Below are positions 19,199 to 31,725 of a stretch of DNA of 64,000 nucleotides, piece after piece. The DNA is from Sideroxydans sp. (lineage in GTDB: Bacteria > Pseudomonadota > Gammaproteobacteria > Burkholderiales > Gallionellaceae). Position 1 is the stretch's first letter. Every line of letters begins with the position of its first letter. Where the stretch lies: positions 26,956 through 90,955 of the forward strand of contig JAGXGC010000027.1 of assembly GCA_024636935.1 (NCBI GenBank), written 5' to 3'. Under the pieces are notes generated by a model that was not told where the DNA came from, did not search any database, and was given only the letters and a program-made list of their open reading frames with translations. Both the position numbers and the translations under genes were made by a program.

Positions 19199-20099
19199 GC
19201 GCACCCTCCAATATCTGCACCACCAGTTGTTCGAAACTGATACCTGCCTGACGTGCTGCCATAGGCACCAGACTGTGATCTGTCATGCCGGGCGCAGTGT
19301 TCACTTCCAGCAGATACATCTTGCCGTCCTCTCCGCGGAGAAAATCCACACGTCCCCAACCTTGGCCGCCAATCAATTGGAACCCCAGTTGCGCCATGTG
19401 TTGCATCTCCGCTTCCTGCTCTGCATCTAGGCCGCAGGGGCACAGGTAACGGGTGTCGTCGCGCAGATATTTCGCTTCGTAATCGTAAAACTCACCCGCA
19501 GGTTCGATCTTGATCGCAGGCAATGCTTTGCCGTTCAGAATCGCCACCGTGTATTCACCACCACTCATAAAGCTTTCTGCAATCACCACCTTGTCATGCT
19601 TGGCTGCTTCGGCGTACGCGGCTGGCAATGCTTCTACCGTTTTGACCTTGATCACACCGACACTGCTACCTTCGCTTGCCGGCTTCATAAACAATGGCAG
19701 ATCAAGGTGTTCCGCTACGGCATTCCAATCGGTCGGTGCAGTCAGTGCTTCGTATTCCGGGATTGGCAAACCAGCCGCCTGCCAGATCAACTTGCTGCGC
19801 CATTTATCCATACCAATGGCCGAAGCCATCACGCCGCTGCCGGTGTAGGGGATACCCATCAGTTCCAGCGCGCCCTGTACCGTACCGTCCTCACCGAAAC
19901 GTCCGTGCAACATCATGAACACGCGATCGAACTTTTCGGTCTTCAATTCCGACAATTCTCGCTCGGCCGGATCGAACGCATACGCATCCACACCGCTACG
20001 CTGCAGCGCAGCCAATACCGCCGCGCCGCTCTTCAGCGACACTTCGCGCTCTGCCGAACGTCCGCCGAACAACACCGCCACTTTTCCGAAGTTATTCAC
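19188..20099 (-). CDS. ddl: D-alanine–D-alanine ligase
   Basis: Ddl makes the D-Ala–D-Ala dipeptide for the murein stem. The 303-residue ATP-grasp protein (DdlB type) has [16 protein letters not shown] at the N-terminus, [20 protein letters not shown], the ATP-grasp segment with [13 protein letters not shown], and the C-terminal metal site [18 protein letters not shown]. It overlaps murB by four bases and ftsQ by 11. Confidence 0.96.
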   Translation of the reverse strand: MNNFGKVAVLFGGRSAEREVSLKSGAAVLAALQRSGVDAYAFDPAERELSELKTEKFDRVFMMLHGRFGEDGTVQGALELMGIPYTGSGVMASAIGMDKWRSKLIWQAAGLPIPEYEALTAPTDWNAVAEHLDLPLFMKPASEGSSVGVIKVKTVEALPAAYAEAAKHDKVVIAESFMSGGEYTVAILNGKALPAIKIEPAGEFYDYEAKYLRDDTRYLCPCGLDAEQEAEMQHMAQLGFQLIGGQGWGRVDFLRGEDGKMYLLEVNTAPGMTDHSLVPMAARQAGISFEQLVVQILEGAHVG

Positions 20100-21013
20100 T
20101 TAGCTTTCTCTCCAACGATCCTTACTTCCGGATGCAGGTTGATGCCCGTCTGCTTCTGCACCGTCGCTTGCACTTCAATAATCAATTCCTCGATGTCTGC
20201 GGCTGTCGCACTGCCTACATTCACGATGAAGTTCGCATGTTTCTCGGACACCTGCGCACCACCGATGCATTTTCCTTTCAGTCCGCAACCTTCAATCAAC
20301 TTCGCCGCATGGTTGCCTGTCGGATTCCGGAATACGGAACCCGCATTCGGCATTTGCAAAGGTTGGCTGGCACTGCGCTTTTCCATCAGCGCTTTGATAT
20401 CCTGCTTAGCAGCCTCTACATCGCCCTGCTTCAACTTCAACCATGCTCCGACAAAGAATTCCTCGCTGTGCTGCTTAAGCGCAACTTGCCGATAAGCGAT
20501 CTGATATTCCTGTGGCGTGCGCTCGATCAACTCCCCGCTGCGCGTCAGCACCTGCACACGCTGCACCAAACCCCAGGTTTCACCACCGTAACAACCGGCA
20601 TTCATGGTCAACATGCCACCCAAGGTGCCAGGGATGCCGACGAAAAATTCAGCGCCACACAAGTTATTATTCGCGGCAAAACGCGCCAACTTCGCACCCG
20701 GCACACCGGCTTGCACATAGATCAGTCCATCTTCCATGCGCAGCTCTGTCAACGCGCCCACCATCAACAGCACAGTGCCGCGATAACCGCCGTCGCGCAC
20801 CAACAGATTGCTGCCCAAGCCGACTGCCATCAACGGTTCGTCCGCCGGAACCTGTTGCAGAAATACTCGCATGTCAGCCAGATCAGCCGGTTGATACACA
20901 TGCTGTGCGACACCACCCGCACGCCAGCTCACGTGGCGTGACATCGGTTCGTTATGGAGTAACTCTCCACGCAGAACTTCTGTATTGAACTGTGTCGGCT
21001 CGCTCATCTTCAT
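20096..21013 (-). CDS. murB: UDP-N-acetylenolpyruvoylglucosamine reductase
   Basis: MurB reduces UDP-GlcNAc-enolpyruvate to UDP-MurNAc using FAD and NADPH. The 305-residue protein is of the shorter type (type II or IIb by length) with the FAD-site segments [33 protein letters not shown] and AGSVFRNP. The last carries the catalytic serine; the conserved C-terminal glutamate is in HPEVRIVG. The start overlaps the murC stop (ATGA); a second ATG two codons later is also possible. Confidence 0.95.
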   Translation of the reverse strand: MKMSEPTQFNTEVLRGELLHNEPMSRHVSWRAGGVAQHVYQPADLADMRVFLQQVPADEPLMAVGLGSNLLVRDGGYRGTVLLMVGALTELRMEDGLIYVQAGVPGAKLARFAANNNLCGAEFFVGIPGTLGGMLTMNAGCYGGETWGLVQRVQVLTRSGELIERTPQEYQIAYRQVALKQHSEEFFVGAWLKLKQGDVEAAKQDIKALMEKRSASQPLQMPNAGSVFRNPTGNHAAKLIEGCGLKGKCIGGAQVSEKHANFIVNVGSATAADIEELIIEVQATVQKQTGINLHPEVRIVGEKAK

Positions 21014-22428
21014 TTGCTTGTCAGTTTCACCACTTGGCTCGGCACAGTGCCGATAGTCCCAGCGCCCATGTTCAACACTACATCTCCATCCATCGCCATC
21101 TGCATGATGGTTTGTGGCATATCAGCGATGTTCTCCACGAAAACAGCATTGGTCTGCCCCGCCACGCGCAAGGCATGCATCAGTGCACGTCCGTCTGCCG
21201 CCACGATGGGCGCTTCACCCGCAGCGTAAATATCGGCCAATACCAACCCATCCACGCCGGATAGGACTTTGACGAAATCTTCGAACAGGTCGCGTGTACG
21301 TGTGTAGCGATGAGGTTGAAATGACAGCACGAGTCGTTTATCTGGAAAGGCTCCTCGAACTGCAGCTATTGTTGCCTTCATCTCGACCGGATGATGTCCA
21401 TAATCATCGATTAAAGTGAAGGAGCCACCTGACGGCAACGCGACCTCACCATAACGCTGCATGCGACGCCCTACGCCCTCGAATTCGGCGAGTGCATCGA
21501 CGATCGCTGTTGGCTTCACCCCGACCTCAAGACCGACCGCGATCGCAGCCAGTGCATTGAGCACATTGTGTTCACCCGCAAGGTTCAACGTGATATCCAG
21601 ATCCAAAGGCTTGCCTTCGTACAGACACTTTTCGTCATGACGACATTGCGCGGTGAAGCGCATCTTGCCGCCCTCGTGTCGCACATTCACCGCGCGAATC
21701 TGCGCTTCTTCGCTCATTCCGTATGTCGTTACCGGCTTGCTGATGCGCGGCAATATCTCGCGTATGTTTTCATCATCAACACACAACATGGCACGACCAT
21801 AGAAAGGCAGGCGCTCAAGGAAATCAACGAACGCTTGCTTCAATTTATTGAAGTCATGCCCGTAAGTTTCCATGTGGTCGGCATCTATGTTGGTGACCAC
21901 GGCTAGGATTGGAGTAAGGTGCAGGAATGACGCATCCGATTCATCTGCCTCGGCCACGATGAACTCCCCGGTACCCAAACGCGCATTCGCGCCGCTGCTA
22001 TTCAATCGACCACCGATGACGAAGGTTGGATCGAAACCACCCTTTGCCAATATGCTAGCGACCAGCGAAGTGGTGGTTGTCTTGCCGTGCGTCCCTGCTA
22101 CCGCGATGCCCTGACGCAGGCGCATCAATTCAGCCAACATCACTGCGCGAGGCACAACAGGAATCTTTTGTTCGCGCGCTGCCAGCACTTCTGGGTTATC
22201 CGCTTTGACTGCGGTAGAAGTCACCACCGCATCCGCATCGCGCAGATTCTTTGCATCGTGCCCCTGTGTGATCTCGGCGCCCAGATCGCGCAAGCGCGTG
22301 ATGACGGTGCTTTCTGCCAGGTCGGAACCGCTCACCTTAAAACCCAGGTTGAGCATCACTTCCGCGATGCCGTTCATACCGGAGCCGCCGATACCTACGA
22401 AGTGGATGTTTTTGACTTTATGTTTCAT
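21010..22428 (-). CDS. murC: UDP-N-acetylmuramate–L-alanine ligase
   Basis: MurC adds L-alanine to UDP-MurNAc. The 472-residue Mur ligase has the Rossmann start [17 protein letters not shown], the P-loop [14 protein letters not shown] and the central-domain segments [14 protein letters not shown] and [11 protein letters not shown]. The C-terminal domain contains [18 protein letters not shown]. It lies six bases behind murG and overlaps murB by four. Confidence 0.96.
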   Translation of the reverse strand: MKHKVKNIHFVGIGGSGMNGIAEVMLNLGFKVSGSDLAESTVITRLRDLGAEITQGHDAKNLRDADAVVTSTAVKADNPEVLAAREQKIPVVPRAVMLAELMRLRQGIAVAGTHGKTTTTSLVASILAKGGFDPTFVIGGRLNSSGANARLGTGEFIVAEADESDASFLHLTPILAVVTNIDADHMETYGHDFNKLKQAFVDFLERLPFYGRAMLCVDDENIREILPRISKPVTTYGMSEEAQIRAVNVRHEGGKMRFTAQCRHDEKCLYEGKPLDLDITLNLAGEHNVLNALAAIAVGLEVGVKPTAIVDALAEFEGVGRRMQRYGEVALPSGGSFTLIDDYGHHPVEMKATIAAVRGAFPDKRLVLSFQPHRYTRTRDLFEDFVKVLSGVDGLVLADIYAAGEAPIVAADGRALMHALRVAGQTNAVFVENIADMPQTIMQMAMDGDVVLNMGAGTIGTVPSQVVKLTSK

Positions 22429-22434
22429 ATCTTT

Positions 22435-23496
22435 TTATCCCGCTAAGGCAGCGCAAACATGCGCTACTTGTTGTGTCGCATCCGGCTTAGCCAGACAGCG
22501 TGCGGCTTGCGCCATCACCATCAGTTTTTCTCTATCCAGTTCACGCAGCAGTTGCGCCAACTTTTCTGCATTGAGTTCTTTTTGCGGCAACAGAATCGCC
22601 GCCCCTTGCTCGCTCAAAAAGCGCGCATTGTGGGTTTGGTGATCGTCCACTGCGAACGGGAACGGCACCAACACACTGGCCACGCCTGCCGCCGCCAACT
22701 CGGCGATAGTTAGCGCACCCGCGCGACAGATCACCACGTCGGCCTGTGCATACTGATTCGCCATGTCATCAAGGAAGGGGCGCACATCTGCTTGCACACC
22801 GGCTTGTGTGTACAACTGCTGCACCACTTCGAAATGTTTTTTTCCGGTTTGGTGGATCACCTGTGGTCGCACATCCGCACCCATCATCGCCAACGCCTTG
22901 GGCAGAGTCTCGTTCAATACCTGCGCACCCAGACTGCCACCCACAACCAACACGTTCAGCTTGCCGCTGCGTCCAGCGAAGCGCACCTGCGGTGCCGGCA
23001 ATACTGCGATGTCGGCACGTACTGGATTGCCACTCCACTCTGTACCTTTCAGCACATCGGGGAATCCGCTCAGCACGTGTGAGGCTAGTTTTGCTAGCAC
23101 CTTGTTGCTCATACCCGCGATGGAGTTCTGCTCGTGTATTACCAACGGACGACGCAGAAATGCCGCCATCAATCCGCCAGGCATCGTGATGTAGCCGCCC
23201 ATGCCCAGCACCACATCGGGACGATGGCGCAGGATCGCTACCGCACTTTGCCCCAGTGCACGCATCAAGGTGAACGGCAGTGTCAGCAAGCGCAGCAGTC
23301 CTTTTCCCCGAACTCCAGCGAACTTCACCCATGCCACCGGATAACCATGCTTCGGTACCAGCTCAGCTTCCATGCTGTTCGGTGCACCCAGCCAGACCAC
23401 ATTCCAGTTCTGCGCACGCAATGCATCAGCCACGGCCAAACCCGGGTAGATGTGCCCGCCGGTGCCGCCTGCCATGATCAGAATGGTCCTGCTCAT
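22435..23496 (-). CDS. murG: UDP-GlcNAc:lipid I N-acetylglucosaminyltransferase
   Basis: MurG converts lipid I to lipid II on the inner face of the membrane. The 353-residue GT28 protein has the glycine-rich [16 protein letters not shown] near the N-terminus, [25 protein letters not shown] and the donor-site [20 protein letters not shown]. Its start overlaps the ftsW stop by four bases. Confidence 0.96.
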   Translation of the reverse strand: MSRTILIMAGGTGGHIYPGLAVADALRAQNWNVVWLGAPNSMEAELVPKHGYPVAWVKFAGVRGKGLLRLLTLPFTLMRALGQSAVAILRHRPDVVLGMGGYITMPGGLMAAFLRRPLVIHEQNSIAGMSNKVLAKLASHVLSGFPDVLKGTEWSGNPVRADIAVLPAPQVRFAGRSGKLNVLVVGGSLGAQVLNETLPKALAMMGADVRPQVIHQTGKKHFEVVQQLYTQAGVQADVRPFLDDMANQYAQADVVICRAGALTIAELAAAGVASVLVPFPFAVDDHQTHNARFLSEQGAAILLPQKELNAEKLAQLLRELDREKLMVMAQAARCLAKPDATQQVAHVCAALAG

Positions 23497-24656
23497 ATCG
23501 GCAACCCTCGTGCGACGCGTCTATTCTCGTAGTCGATACGCAACAGCACTGCGATGGCAACCATGTTCACCACCACACCGCTACCACCGAAACTCAGGAA
23601 GGGCAACGTCAATCCTTTGGTCGGCAACACCCCCATGTTCACGCCGATGTTTATCATCGCCTGCACACCCAGCCATACGGCGATGCCCTGCGCGACCAGT
23701 GCGGGATAGAGACGATCTGACATCGCAGCCTGGCGACCGATCGCGAATGCACGCACGATCAACCAGCCGAACAAAAACAGCACTGCAGTCACGCCGAACA
23801 GACCCAGCTCTTCAGCGATCACTGCCAGCAAGAAGTCGGTATGCGCTTCCGGCAGGTAGAACAGTTTCTCCACGCTGCCGCCCAAGCCGACACCCAACCA
23901 TTCGCCGCGTCCGAAGGCGATCAAGGCGTGACTCAACTGGTAGCCCTTGCCGTATGGATCGGACCAGGGATCAAGGAAACCCAGCACGCGCTGCATACGA
24001 TATTCAGATGAGAAGATGAGTGCAGCGAAGGCCAGCGGCAGTGCGATGGATAACGCACCAAAGATCTTCAGATTGAAACCGCCCAGCCACAGCATGCCCA
24101 TCGCTATCGCGCAGATCACCACGAAGGCGCCCATGTCAGGCTCCAACAGGAGCAACGCACCGACCAGCGCCATCACCCCAAACATAGGCACGAAGGACTG
24201 CACGAAGTGGTGGCGCACCGCACCTTTGCGCACGGCATAGTCGGCTGCGTACAACACCGCGAACAGCTTCATCAATTCGGAGGGTTGCATATTGAATACG
24301 AACAGCGATATCCAGCGACGGCTACCGTTCACCGATTTACCAATGCCCGGGATCAAAACCAGAATCAACAACACCACACCAGCCATGAACAATATCGGCG
24401 CATATTTCTGCCATTTCTGCGTAGGTACTTGAAATGCGATCACCGCCACTACCAGACCTATCGTCATGAACATACCGTGGCGCACCAGATAGTAGGTCGC
24501 TTGATGGCCGGTGTAGCGGCCTGCTTCTGCGGTGGCGATGGAGGCGGAGTACACCATCACCAAACCGATGGCGAGTAACGCTGTGATCACCCATGTCAAC
24601 ACGGTGTCGTATTCGGCCATATAGCGGCGCGGGGCGTTCAGTGCCGTGTTCAGCAT
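23493..24656 (-). CDS. ftsW: lipid II polymerase of the divisome, FtsW
   Basis: FtsW is the SEDS-family glycosyltransferase that polymerises septal murein together with FtsI. The 387-residue protein has about ten hydrophobic segments, the SEDS segments NGSRRWISL and [21 protein letters not shown] with the catalytic-type aspartate, and the C-terminal [10 protein letters not shown]. The cytoplasmic N-terminus is 20 residues or so. The start overlaps the murD stop by seven bases (ATGCTGA). Confidence 0.96.
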   Translation of the reverse strand: MLNTALNAPRRYMAEYDTVLTWVITALLAIGLVMVYSASIATAEAGRYTGHQATYYLVRHGMFMTIGLVVAVIAFQVPTQKWQKYAPILFMAGVVLLILVLIPGIGKSVNGSRRWISLFVFNMQPSELMKLFAVLYAADYAVRKGAVRHHFVQSFVPMFGVMALVGALLLLEPDMGAFVVICAIAMGMLWLGGFNLKIFGALSIALPLAFAALIFSSEYRMQRVLGFLDPWSDPYGKGYQLSHALIAFGRGEWLGVGLGGSVEKLFYLPEAHTDFLLAVIAEELGLFGVTAVLFLFGWLIVRAFAIGRQAAMSDRLYPALVAQGIAVWLGVQAMINIGVNMGVLPTKGLTLPFLSFGGSGVVVNMVAIAVLLRIDYENRRVARGLPI

Positions 24657-26032
24657 TTCGCCTCCGCTTGCAATTTATTGACTGCCGCAATGAATACTTC
24701 CGCGCGATGCAAGTAATTGCGGTACATATCGAAGCTGGCACACGCAGGCGACATCAGTACGGCATCTCCGCGTTGCGCATTGGCGGTTGCGATACGCACG
24801 GCCTCATCCATATCACTAGCATTCAGTATCGGCTTCCCACACCCATCAATAGCGCTTGCGATCAACTGTGCATCACGACCGATCAATACCACGGCGCGTG
24901 CATGTTTCTCGACAGCCAGTTTCAGCGGCGAGAAATCCTGTCCTTTGCCATCACCACCCAAGATGACGACTGCTTGTTTTCCCAAACCATTCAGCGCAGC
25001 TTCGGTTGCGCCGACGTTGGTGCCTTTGGAATCGTCGTAATAAGTGATGCCGTTCACTTGCGTCACTTCTTCCACGCGATGCGGCAATCCTTTGAATGCG
25101 CGCAGCGCTGAAACCAGCGGCGCCAACGGTAGTTCGAGTGCGCGACACAAAGCCAACGCAGCCAATGCATTTGCCACATTGTGTAAACCGGCCACTTGCA
25201 ATTCATCGGTCCGCATCACTTTCTGTGCGCCTTGCATCAACCAAGTAATCGCGCCTTCTTTGCTGATACCCCAATCTTGTTCGCTACTCGGCGGCGTCAA
25301 TCCAAAGGTCACTTGGCGACGCCCAGCCAACCCCATCGCGGCACTTCGCACATCATCGCGATTCAACACCTGCACACCGTTGCCCTTGAACACACGCGTC
25401 TTCGCGGCGGCATACAAATCCATATTGTTCGCATAACGATCCAAATGGTCTTCGCTCACATTGAGCACCACGGCCGCGTCGGCATCCAGCGTATGCGTCG
25501 TCTCTAATTGGAAGCTGGACAGCTCCAACACCCAGGCTTGCGGCTGGTGTCCACCTCGTTCGCGCAATGCATCCAATACTGCTGGCGAGATATTTCCTGC
25601 CACTTGAGCATCCAGCCCGGCAGCGGCGCACATTGCACCCACCATACTGGTCGTTGTCGTCTTGCCGTTGGCACCGGTGATGGCGATGACTTTCGGTTTC
25701 GGTTGCGCATCTGCGATCTGCTGCGCCAGCAATTCAATGTCCCCCTCAACCGGAATGCCGTGTGCAACAGCGCGCTGAACGAATGGTTCGAACATCGGCA
25801 CGCCGGGACTGATCGCTATGCGGTCAATGTCTTTCAGCAGCGAATCATCGAATACACCGCAGTGCAACTCAGCCTGCGGCATTTCGCTGCGCAATGTCGC
25901 TATACCCGGCGGCTCGTTGCGACTATCGGCCACGCGCAGACGCGCGCCCTGCGCGTGCAGATAACGCGCAAGCGACAACCCGGTCTCACCGAGACCGAGT
26001 ATCAGCACCGATTTGTCGCGCAAAGTTGTCAT
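24650..26032 (-). CDS. murD: UDP-N-acetylmuramoylalanine–D-glutamate ligase
   Basis: MurD adds D-glutamate to UDP-MurNAc-Ala. The 460-residue protein begins [18 protein letters not shown], has the P-loop [35 protein letters not shown] and [15 protein letters not shown]. The start at 26032 overlaps the mraY stop as ATGA; the much longer open frame upstream lies inside mraY and is not coding. Confidence 0.96.
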   Translation of the reverse strand: MTTLRDKSVLILGLGETGLSLARYLHAQGARLRVADSRNEPPGIATLRSEMPQAELHCGVFDDSLLKDIDRIAISPGVPMFEPFVQRAVAHGIPVEGDIELLAQQIADAQPKPKVIAITGANGKTTTTSMVGAMCAAAGLDAQVAGNISPAVLDALRERGGHQPQAWVLELSSFQLETTHTLDADAAVVLNVSEDHLDRYANNMDLYAAAKTRVFKGNGVQVLNRDDVRSAAMGLAGRRQVTFGLTPPSSEQDWGISKEGAITWLMQGAQKVMRTDELQVAGLHNVANALAALALCRALELPLAPLVSALRAFKGLPHRVEEVTQVNGITYYDDSKGTNVGATEAALNGLGKQAVVILGGDGKGQDFSPLKLAVEKHARAVVLIGRDAQLIASAIDGCGKPILNASDMDEAVRIATANAQRGDAVLMSPACASFDMYRNYLHRAEVFIAAVNKLQAEAKC

Positions 26033-27132
26033 CTCAGTTTGAGTGTCGACAGTCCAATTAGTACCAACATCATTGTGATGATCCAGAAACGCACCACCAC
26101 CTGCGTCTCCTTCCAGCCCTTTTGTTCGAAGTGGTGATGCAACGGCGCCATCAACAAGATGCGGCGTCCGGTGCCTGTCTTCCACTTGGTGTATTTGAAG
26201 TAACTCACTTGCATCATCACCGACACTGCCTCCACCACGAACACTCCGCCCATGATGAACAACACCAGCTCCTGGCGAATGATCACCGCCACCGCGCCCA
26301 ATGCTGCGCCCAGCGCTAACGCACCGACGTCGCCCATGAATACTTCTGCGGGATAAGCGTTGAACCACAGGAAGGCCAAGCCAGCTCCGGCGATGGCGGC
26401 GCAAAACACTGCCAGTTCGCTGGCGCCGGGAATCGAAGGTTCACCCAGATATTTGGAGAACTCGGCGTGACCGGCTACATAGGCAAAGATCGCCAAGGCT
26501 GCCGCCACCATCACCGTCGGCATGATGGCTAGACCATCCAGACCGTCAGTCAGGTTCACTGCATTGCTGCTGCCGACGATGACCAGATAGACCAGTACGA
26601 TGAAACCGACCATGCCGAGCGGTATGACGAAGTGTTTGAAGAACGGCACGATGACTTCCGTGTGCTGCGGCAGCGTAGCGTGTGTCCACAGATAGATACC
26701 AACCGCCAGCGCGATCAGCGATTGCCAGAACATTTTCGAGCGAGCCGACAATCCATCCGGATTGCGATTCACTACTTTGCGATAGTCGTCCACCCAGCCG
26801 ATGGCACCGACACCCAACGTGGTCAGCAACACCACCCATACGTAAGCATTGTGCAGATCACCCCACAGCAAGGTGGTAATGGCGACCGACATTAGGATCA
26901 GCGCACCGCCCATGGTCGGCGTACCGGCTTTCACCAAGTGCGTCTGCGGGCCATCGCTACGCACCGACTGGCCAATCTTCATCGCGGCCAATTTGCGGAT
27001 CATCCACGGCCCCAACATGAAGGAAATGATCAGTGCGGTCATCGCCGACATCACTGCGCGCAGCGTGATGTAATTGAACACGCTAAAAGCGCGTATATCC
27101 TGAGATAGCCATTGGGCTAGTGCGAGCAGCAT
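26029..27132 (-). CDS. mraY: phospho-N-acetylmuramoyl-pentapeptide transferase
   Basis: MraY links UDP-MurNAc-pentapeptide to undecaprenyl phosphate, giving lipid I. The 367-residue protein has ten hydrophobic spans and the conserved cytoplasmic motifs [17 protein letters not shown] (with the aspartate pair), [10 protein letters not shown] and [14 protein letters not shown], and the histidine-rich [12 protein letters not shown] near the C-terminus. AGGAGG precedes the start. It overlaps the end of murF by 16 bases. Confidence 0.97.
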   Translation of the reverse strand: MLLALAQWLSQDIRAFSVFNYITLRAVMSAMTALIISFMLGPWMIRKLAAMKIGQSVRSDGPQTHLVKAGTPTMGGALILMSVAITTLLWGDLHNAYVWVVLLTTLGVGAIGWVDDYRKVVNRNPDGLSARSKMFWQSLIALAVGIYLWTHATLPQHTEVIVPFFKHFVIPLGMVGFIVLVYLVIVGSSNAVNLTDGLDGLAIMPTVMVAAALAIFAYVAGHAEFSKYLGEPSIPGASELAVFCAAIAGAGLAFLWFNAYPAEVFMGDVGALALGAALGAVAVIIRQELVLFIMGGVFVVEAVSVMMQVSYFKYTKWKTGTGRRILLMAPLHHHFEQKGWKETQVVVRFWIITMMLVLIGLSTLKLR

Positions 27133-28508
27133 GTTTCCTCCTGTTGCAACGCGCAGGCCTGCACCACGCGTTCCATTTTCATGAAGCGCGACCCCTTCAC
27201 CAGCACCGTGGTCTGCGCATCCAGTTCTTGCTCCAATGATTTCTGCAATGCTTCGGCATCTGCAAAATGCTTCGCACCTTCGCCGAACTCGCTCACCGCA
27301 TTCGCGCTCAACCCACCCAATGCGTACAAATGTTCGATTCCCAACTCGCGTGCGGCGATGCCGATCTCGCGATGGAACTGCGCCGCATCGATTCCCAGCT
27401 CGCCCATATCTCCCAGCACAAAGATGCGCTTGCCATCGGCCTGCGCCAGCACTTCAAGTGCGGCATGCATAGATGCGGGATTGGCGTTGTAGGTATCGTC
27501 GATCAAGGTCGCGCCGTGCCGCGCCTGCTTGCGCTGCAAACGTCCTGCCACACCGCCGAAACTTTCCAGCGCGCGGACTATGGTTTCCATCGGCACATGC
27601 ACTGCCAATGCAGCCGTGGCAGCAGCCAGTGCGTTGCGGGCATTGTGCTCGCCTGGCACTTGCAACAGGGCACGCAACTCCCCTGCCGGAGTATGGGCAC
27701 GCAACACACCGCCAAATCCTTGTGGCTGCCACTCACCTTTCACTCCAGCCGGATGCTCCAATGCGAAGTCGAACACGCGATGTTTGTCTGCCAGCGTGCG
27801 CCACATGCCTGCATGCGCATCGTCGGCGTTGATGATCGCAGTGCCATTGCTTTTCACGCCGGCGAATATCTCGCCTTTGGCACGCGCCACACCTTCAATC
27901 GATCCCAGACCTTGCAGATGCGCACCAGTGGCGTTGTTGATCAGCGCCACATCTGGATGGGCGAGGCGCGACAAGTATTCGATCTCGCCAGCATGGTTCA
28001 TGCCCATCTCGATCACGGCATAGCGATGATGCTCACGCAGTTTGAGCAGCGTGAGCGGCATACCGATATCGTTGTTGAAGTTTCCGCGCGTCGCCAGCAC
28101 CGCTTCACGCCCTGCGTGCGCACCCAAAATCTCGGCCAGCATCTCTTTCACCGTGGTCTTACCGTTGCTGCCGGTGATAGCGAGCAGCGGGATGTCAAAC
28201 TGCTTACGCCAGTGCGATGCCAACTTTCCCAGCGCGAGACGCGTGTCTTCCACGTACAAAATTCTGGATTCTGGATTTTTGTGTTGCGCCAACAATTGTC
28301 GGCTGGCTTCATTCACCATTGCGGCGACCGCACCAGCTGCCAGCGCTTGCGCGACGAACTGTGCGCCATCGAAGTTCTCTCCCTTGAGCGCGATGAACAG
28401 ATCACCCTGCGCAATGTTGCGCGTGTCGGTAGAAACTGCATCAAAGCGCACATCCTCGCTTTTCAAGCGAACATGTAATGCGGCTGCAGCTTGCGAGAGC
28501 AGCATCAT
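27117..28508 (-). CDS. murF: UDP-MurNAc-tripeptide–D-Ala-D-Ala ligase
   Basis: MurF adds D-Ala–D-Ala to complete the murein pentapeptide. The 463-residue ligase has [20 protein letters not shown], the P-loop [31 protein letters not shown] and [16 protein letters not shown]. An ATGATG pair at 28508/28505 overlaps the murE stop, with GAGGAG about ten bases upstream. The eight codons further upstream in the same frame are within murE. Confidence 0.95.
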   Translation of the reverse strand: MMLLSQAAAALHVRLKSEDVRFDAVSTDTRNIAQGDLFIALKGENFDGAQFVAQALAAGAVAAMVNEASRQLLAQHKNPESRILYVEDTRLALGKLASHWRKQFDIPLLAITGSNGKTTVKEMLAEILGAHAGREAVLATRGNFNNDIGMPLTLLKLREHHRYAVIEMGMNHAGEIEYLSRLAHPDVALINNATGAHLQGLGSIEGVARAKGEIFAGVKSNGTAIINADDAHAGMWRTLADKHRVFDFALEHPAGVKGEWQPQGFGGVLRAHTPAGELRALLQVPGEHNARNALAAATAALAVHVPMETIVRALESFGGVAGRLQRKQARHGATLIDDTYNANPASMHAALEVLAQADGKRIFVLGDMGELGIDAAQFHREIGIAARELGIEHLYALGGLSANAVSEFGEGAKHFADAEALQKSLEQELDAQTTVLVKGSRFMKMERVVQACALQQEETCCSH

Positions 28509-30004
28509 GACCAGCGCTCCTCGGGCTTCCACATACTCAGTGTGCGTTGTGCCATCTCACTGTCCGAGAACGGATGGCGCACACCGGCGATCTCCTGATA
28601 GTCCTCATGCCCCTTGCCCGCGATCAGCACCGTGTCATTGATGCGGGCTTTGTTGATCGCCTGTGCGATTGCACGGGCGCGCTCTTCAATCACTTGGCAG
28701 TCACCCTGCATACCGCTGCGAATCTGCTCGATGATGCTCAGCGGATCTTCATTGCGCGGGTTGTCGCTGGTCACGATGCGCACATCGGCGAACCTGTCTG
28801 CGACAGCACCCATCATCGGCCGCTTACCGCGATCGCGATCCCCGCCACAGCCGAACACGCAGATGACACGGCCACCGGCTGGTTCTGTTGCCTCGCGCAA
28901 TGTCTGCAACACATTCTCCAGCGCATCCGGCGTGTGTGCGTAGTCCACCACCACCGTCGGAAACTCCCTGCCACCCAAGGTCTGCATGCGCCCGGCCACT
29001 GCTTTCTGCAAGCCCAGTTCGCGCGCGGCATCTTCGATATCTACTTCGCTCGCCAGCATCACTGCCAGCGCGCCAAGCAGGTTAGATGCATTGAAGCGAC
29101 CGATCAATCGGCTGTTCATATCCGTCGCACCCCAGCTGGTGTGCAGCAGCAATGACATGCCCTGCATGTCCGCGCGCACAATTTTCCCGTGCACCATGCG
29201 AATGCCGAGTCGTCCGGCGCGTTGCAACGCTTCCTCGCTCAGACCATAGCCGATGACTTCCGCTTCACCGTCGCGCAGTGTCGCAGCCAGCTCATCACCG
29301 AATGCATCATCCAGATTAACCACCGCATATTTGAGACCACTCCAGTCGAACAACTTGCGCTTGGCGGCGGCATAGCGCTGCATGTCCCCGTGGTAATCAA
29401 GGTGATCGCGGGTAAGATTGGTGAACAGTGCGACATCGAACTGCATGCCATTGACGCGGCCCTGTGTGAGCGCATGCGAAGAGACTTCCATGACAACGGC
29501 CTGAGCCCCCTGCTGAATCCCCTCTGCCAGCAGGCCATGTAGATGCAGTCCATCCGGCGTGGTATTCACGCTCGACTGCAACGCATCAGGAAAGCCGTTG
29601 CCCAGCGTTCCTATCACCAGACTCTTGCTGCCCACCGCTGCAAAACTGCGCGCCAGCCACTGACTGATCGAAGTCTTGCCGTTGGTGCCGGTCACACCCA
29701 CTGACCACAGTTTGCTGGAAGGCTGACCATAGATGCTGTCAGCGATGTATCCGGCCTGCTGACGCAAACCGGCCACTGGCAGATTTGGCACTTTCCATTC
29801 CGGCTTCCAGTGAAAATCCTTTATTTCCCAGATCACGGCATTCGCACCATTCTCTATGGCTTGAGGGATGTAACGACGCCCATCATTGCCCTCACCGGGA
29901 TACGCGACGAAGGTGTCGCCCGCTCGCACTGCGCGGCTATCTGAAACTAGGCGCGTGACCTCGACGCCCAGCATGCCCAATTCACCGAGTCGAAGCGCGT
30001 TCAT
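28505..30004 (-). CDS. murE: UDP-MurNAc-L-Ala-D-Glu–meso-diaminopimelate ligase
   Basis: MurE adds the third residue of the stem peptide. The 499-residue protein has LVSDSRAVRAGDTFVAYPG, the P-loop GVTGTNGKTSISQWLA, EVSSHALTQGRVNG and DYAHTPDALENVL. The motif DNPRNEDP is the DNPR signature that selects meso-diaminopimelate over lysine, so the murein is of the DAP type. GGAGGAGG precedes the start, which overlaps the ftsI stop. Confidence 0.96.
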   Translation of the reverse strand: MNALRLGELGMLGVEVTRLVSDSRAVRAGDTFVAYPGEGNDGRRYIPQAIENGANAVIWEIKDFHWKPEWKVPNLPVAGLRQQAGYIADSIYGQPSSKLWSVGVTGTNGKTSISQWLARSFAAVGSKSLVIGTLGNGFPDALQSSVNTTPDGLHLHGLLAEGIQQGAQAVVMEVSSHALTQGRVNGMQFDVALFTNLTRDHLDYHGDMQRYAAAKRKLFDWSGLKYAVVNLDDAFGDELAATLRDGEAEVIGYGLSEEALQRAGRLGIRMVHGKIVRADMQGMSLLLHTSWGATDMNSRLIGRFNASNLLGALAVMLASEVDIEDAARELGLQKAVAGRMQTLGGREFPTVVVDYAHTPDALENVLQTLREATEPAGGRVICVFGCGGDRDRGKRPMMGAVADRFADVRIVTSDNPRNEDPLSIIEQIRSGMQGDCQVIEERARAIAQAINKARINDTVLIAGKGHEDYQEIAGVRHPFSDSEMAQRTLSMWKPEERWS

Positions 30005-31725
30005 GTCTCCTCCTCCACCAGTTGTGTGGACTGCAATACATTATTCAATGGTGCATCGTAGGGGACATCAAGCGCGCGCAACGAAGCGCCCATCACATTC
30101 TGAAAGACCGGTGCAGCAACCAAGCCTCCGTAGTATTCGCGACCCGATGGCTCATCCACCATCACTGCCACGATCAGGCGCGGATCGGAAGCCGGCGCCA
30201 TACCGATGAAGGACGCCACGTATTCATCAACGTAGCGACCATTCTGCAATTTGTGTGCAGTCCCCGTCTTGCCCGCCACGCGATAGCCGCGTATCTGTGC
30301 CAACGGTGCGGTTCCGCCCGGCTTCACCACCAGCTCCAGCATGTCGCGAACTTCGCGCGCCGTACGAGGCGAATAGACAGGCTCGCCAGCGGCATGTCCG
30401 GTTTGGCGCAACATACTGATTGGCTTCAGCTCGCCATCATTGGCGAACACGGTGTAGGCACGCGCCAGTTGCAGCAGACTGACCGAGATGCCGTTGCCAT
30501 AAGACATGGTCGCCTGCTCGATTGGCCGCCAGGTTTTGAAGTCTCGCAATATTCCCGACGTCTCACCGGGAAAGCCGCTTCCCGGACGCATGCCAAAACC
30601 CGAATCGCTCAAGTGCCCCCAGAAAGTCTGCGGTGTCAGCGACAAAGCCATCTTTGCTGAGCCGACATTGCTTGATTTCTGGATGATCTGAGACACAGTC
30701 ATCACACCGTCCGGATGAGTGTCATGGATGGTGCGACCATTTATAGTCATCCTGCCATCACCGGTATCGATGCGTGTATCCGGTTTGTATTTGCCCTCTT
30801 CCAGCACCGCCGCCGCAGCGAACGCTTTCATGGTCGAGCCGGGCTCGAACATGTCTGTTACGGCACGATTGCGCATCACTGAAAGTGTCGCCCCTTGACG
30901 ATTATTAGGGTTGTAAGTAGGCCAATTAGCCAGCGCCAGCACTTCACCACTCTTCGCATCCAACACCACGATCGAGCCTGATTTGGCCTTGTGGTCAATC
31001 ACAGCCTGCCTGATTTCGCGGAAAGCCAGAAACTGCAATTTACTGTCTAAGCTGAGCGCGACATCCTCCCCCTCTTTCGGAGCATGCAGACTGCCCACAT
31101 CTTCGATGATGTGCCCTCGCCTATCCTTGATCACGCGTTGACTGCCCGGCTTTCCACCCAACTTGTCTTGCAGTACCAGCTCGATGCCTTCGCGACCGTT
31201 GTCGTCAACATCGGTAAAGCCGAGCAGATGCGAAGTCACCTCACCTGCCGGGTAATAGCGTTTATATTCTCGCTGCAGGGATATGCCGGGAATGCCGAGT
31301 GCCGCCACTTTTTGCGCTTGCTCAGGCGGCAACTGACGCTTCAGGAAAACAAAGTCGCGTCGTGCTTGCAGCTTCTCGCGCAACACTTCAGGTTTCATTT
31401 CCAGAGCCCGCGCAAGATTCATCAACTGCCGCAGGTCTATCTCCACCTCAGCCGGACTGGCCCACACGGATTCAACGGGTGTGCTGATCGCCAGCGGCTC
31501 TCCGTTTCGGTCGGTGATCATGCCGCGGTGCGCCGACACCTCGATCACGCGCGCATAACGCGCATCACCTTTTTGCTGCAGGAAATCGTTGTGGATGCCT
31601 TGCAGGTAGACGCCCCGGACGAACAATGCCAGCATCACTAGCAGCAGCAATACAAACAAGGCGCGTGAGCGCCATGCGGGCAATGCAAGTTGCGAAGAAG
31701 TCTGCGGCAGCGAGGCGTAATTCAT
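30001..31725 (-). CDS. ftsI: septal transpeptidase FtsI (PBP3)
   Basis: FtsI cross-links septal peptidoglycan. The 574-residue class B penicillin-binding protein has one N-terminal membrane helix (about 20–40), a pedestal domain beginning ISAHRGMITDRNGEPLA-like (here VSAHRGMITDRNGEP), and a transpeptidase domain. The active-site motifs are EPGSTMK (SxxK), KSSNVG (SxN) and KTGTAHK (KTG). Length is normal. It overlaps ftsL upstream and murE downstream by four bases each. Confidence 0.96.
   Translation of the reverse strand: MNYASLPQTSSQLALPAWRSRALFVLLLLVMLALFVRGVYLQGIHNDFLQQKGDARYARVIEVSAHRGMITDRNGEPLAISTPVESVWASPAEVEIDLRQLMNLARALEMKPEVLREKLQARRDFVFLKRQLPPEQAQKVAALGIPGISLQREYKRYYPAGEVTSHLLGFTDVDDNGREGIELVLQDKLGGKPGSQRVIKDRRGHIIEDVGSLHAPKEGEDVALSLDSKLQFLAFREIRQAVIDHKAKSGSIVVLDAKSGEVLALANWPTYNPNNRQGATLSVMRNRAVTDMFEPGSTMKAFAAAAVLEEGKYKPDTRIDTGDGRMTINGRTIHDTHPDGVMTVSQIIQKSSNVGSAKMALSLTPQTFWGHLSDSGFGMRPGSGFPGETSGILRDFKTWRPIEQATMSYGNGISVSLLQLARAYTVFANDGELKPISMLRQTGHAAGEPVYSPRTAREVRDMLELVVKPGGTAPLAQIRGYRVAGKTGTAHKLQNGRYVDEYVASFIGMAPASDPRLIVAVMVDEPSGREYYGGLVAAPVFQNVMGASLRALDVPYDAPLNNVLQSTQLVEEET

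Noticed and set aside
27267..28478. 403-codon open frame on the plus strand opposite murF
   Set aside because: It is the antisense shadow of murF, rich in His, Cys and Gln, with no recognisable domain; murF is certain.
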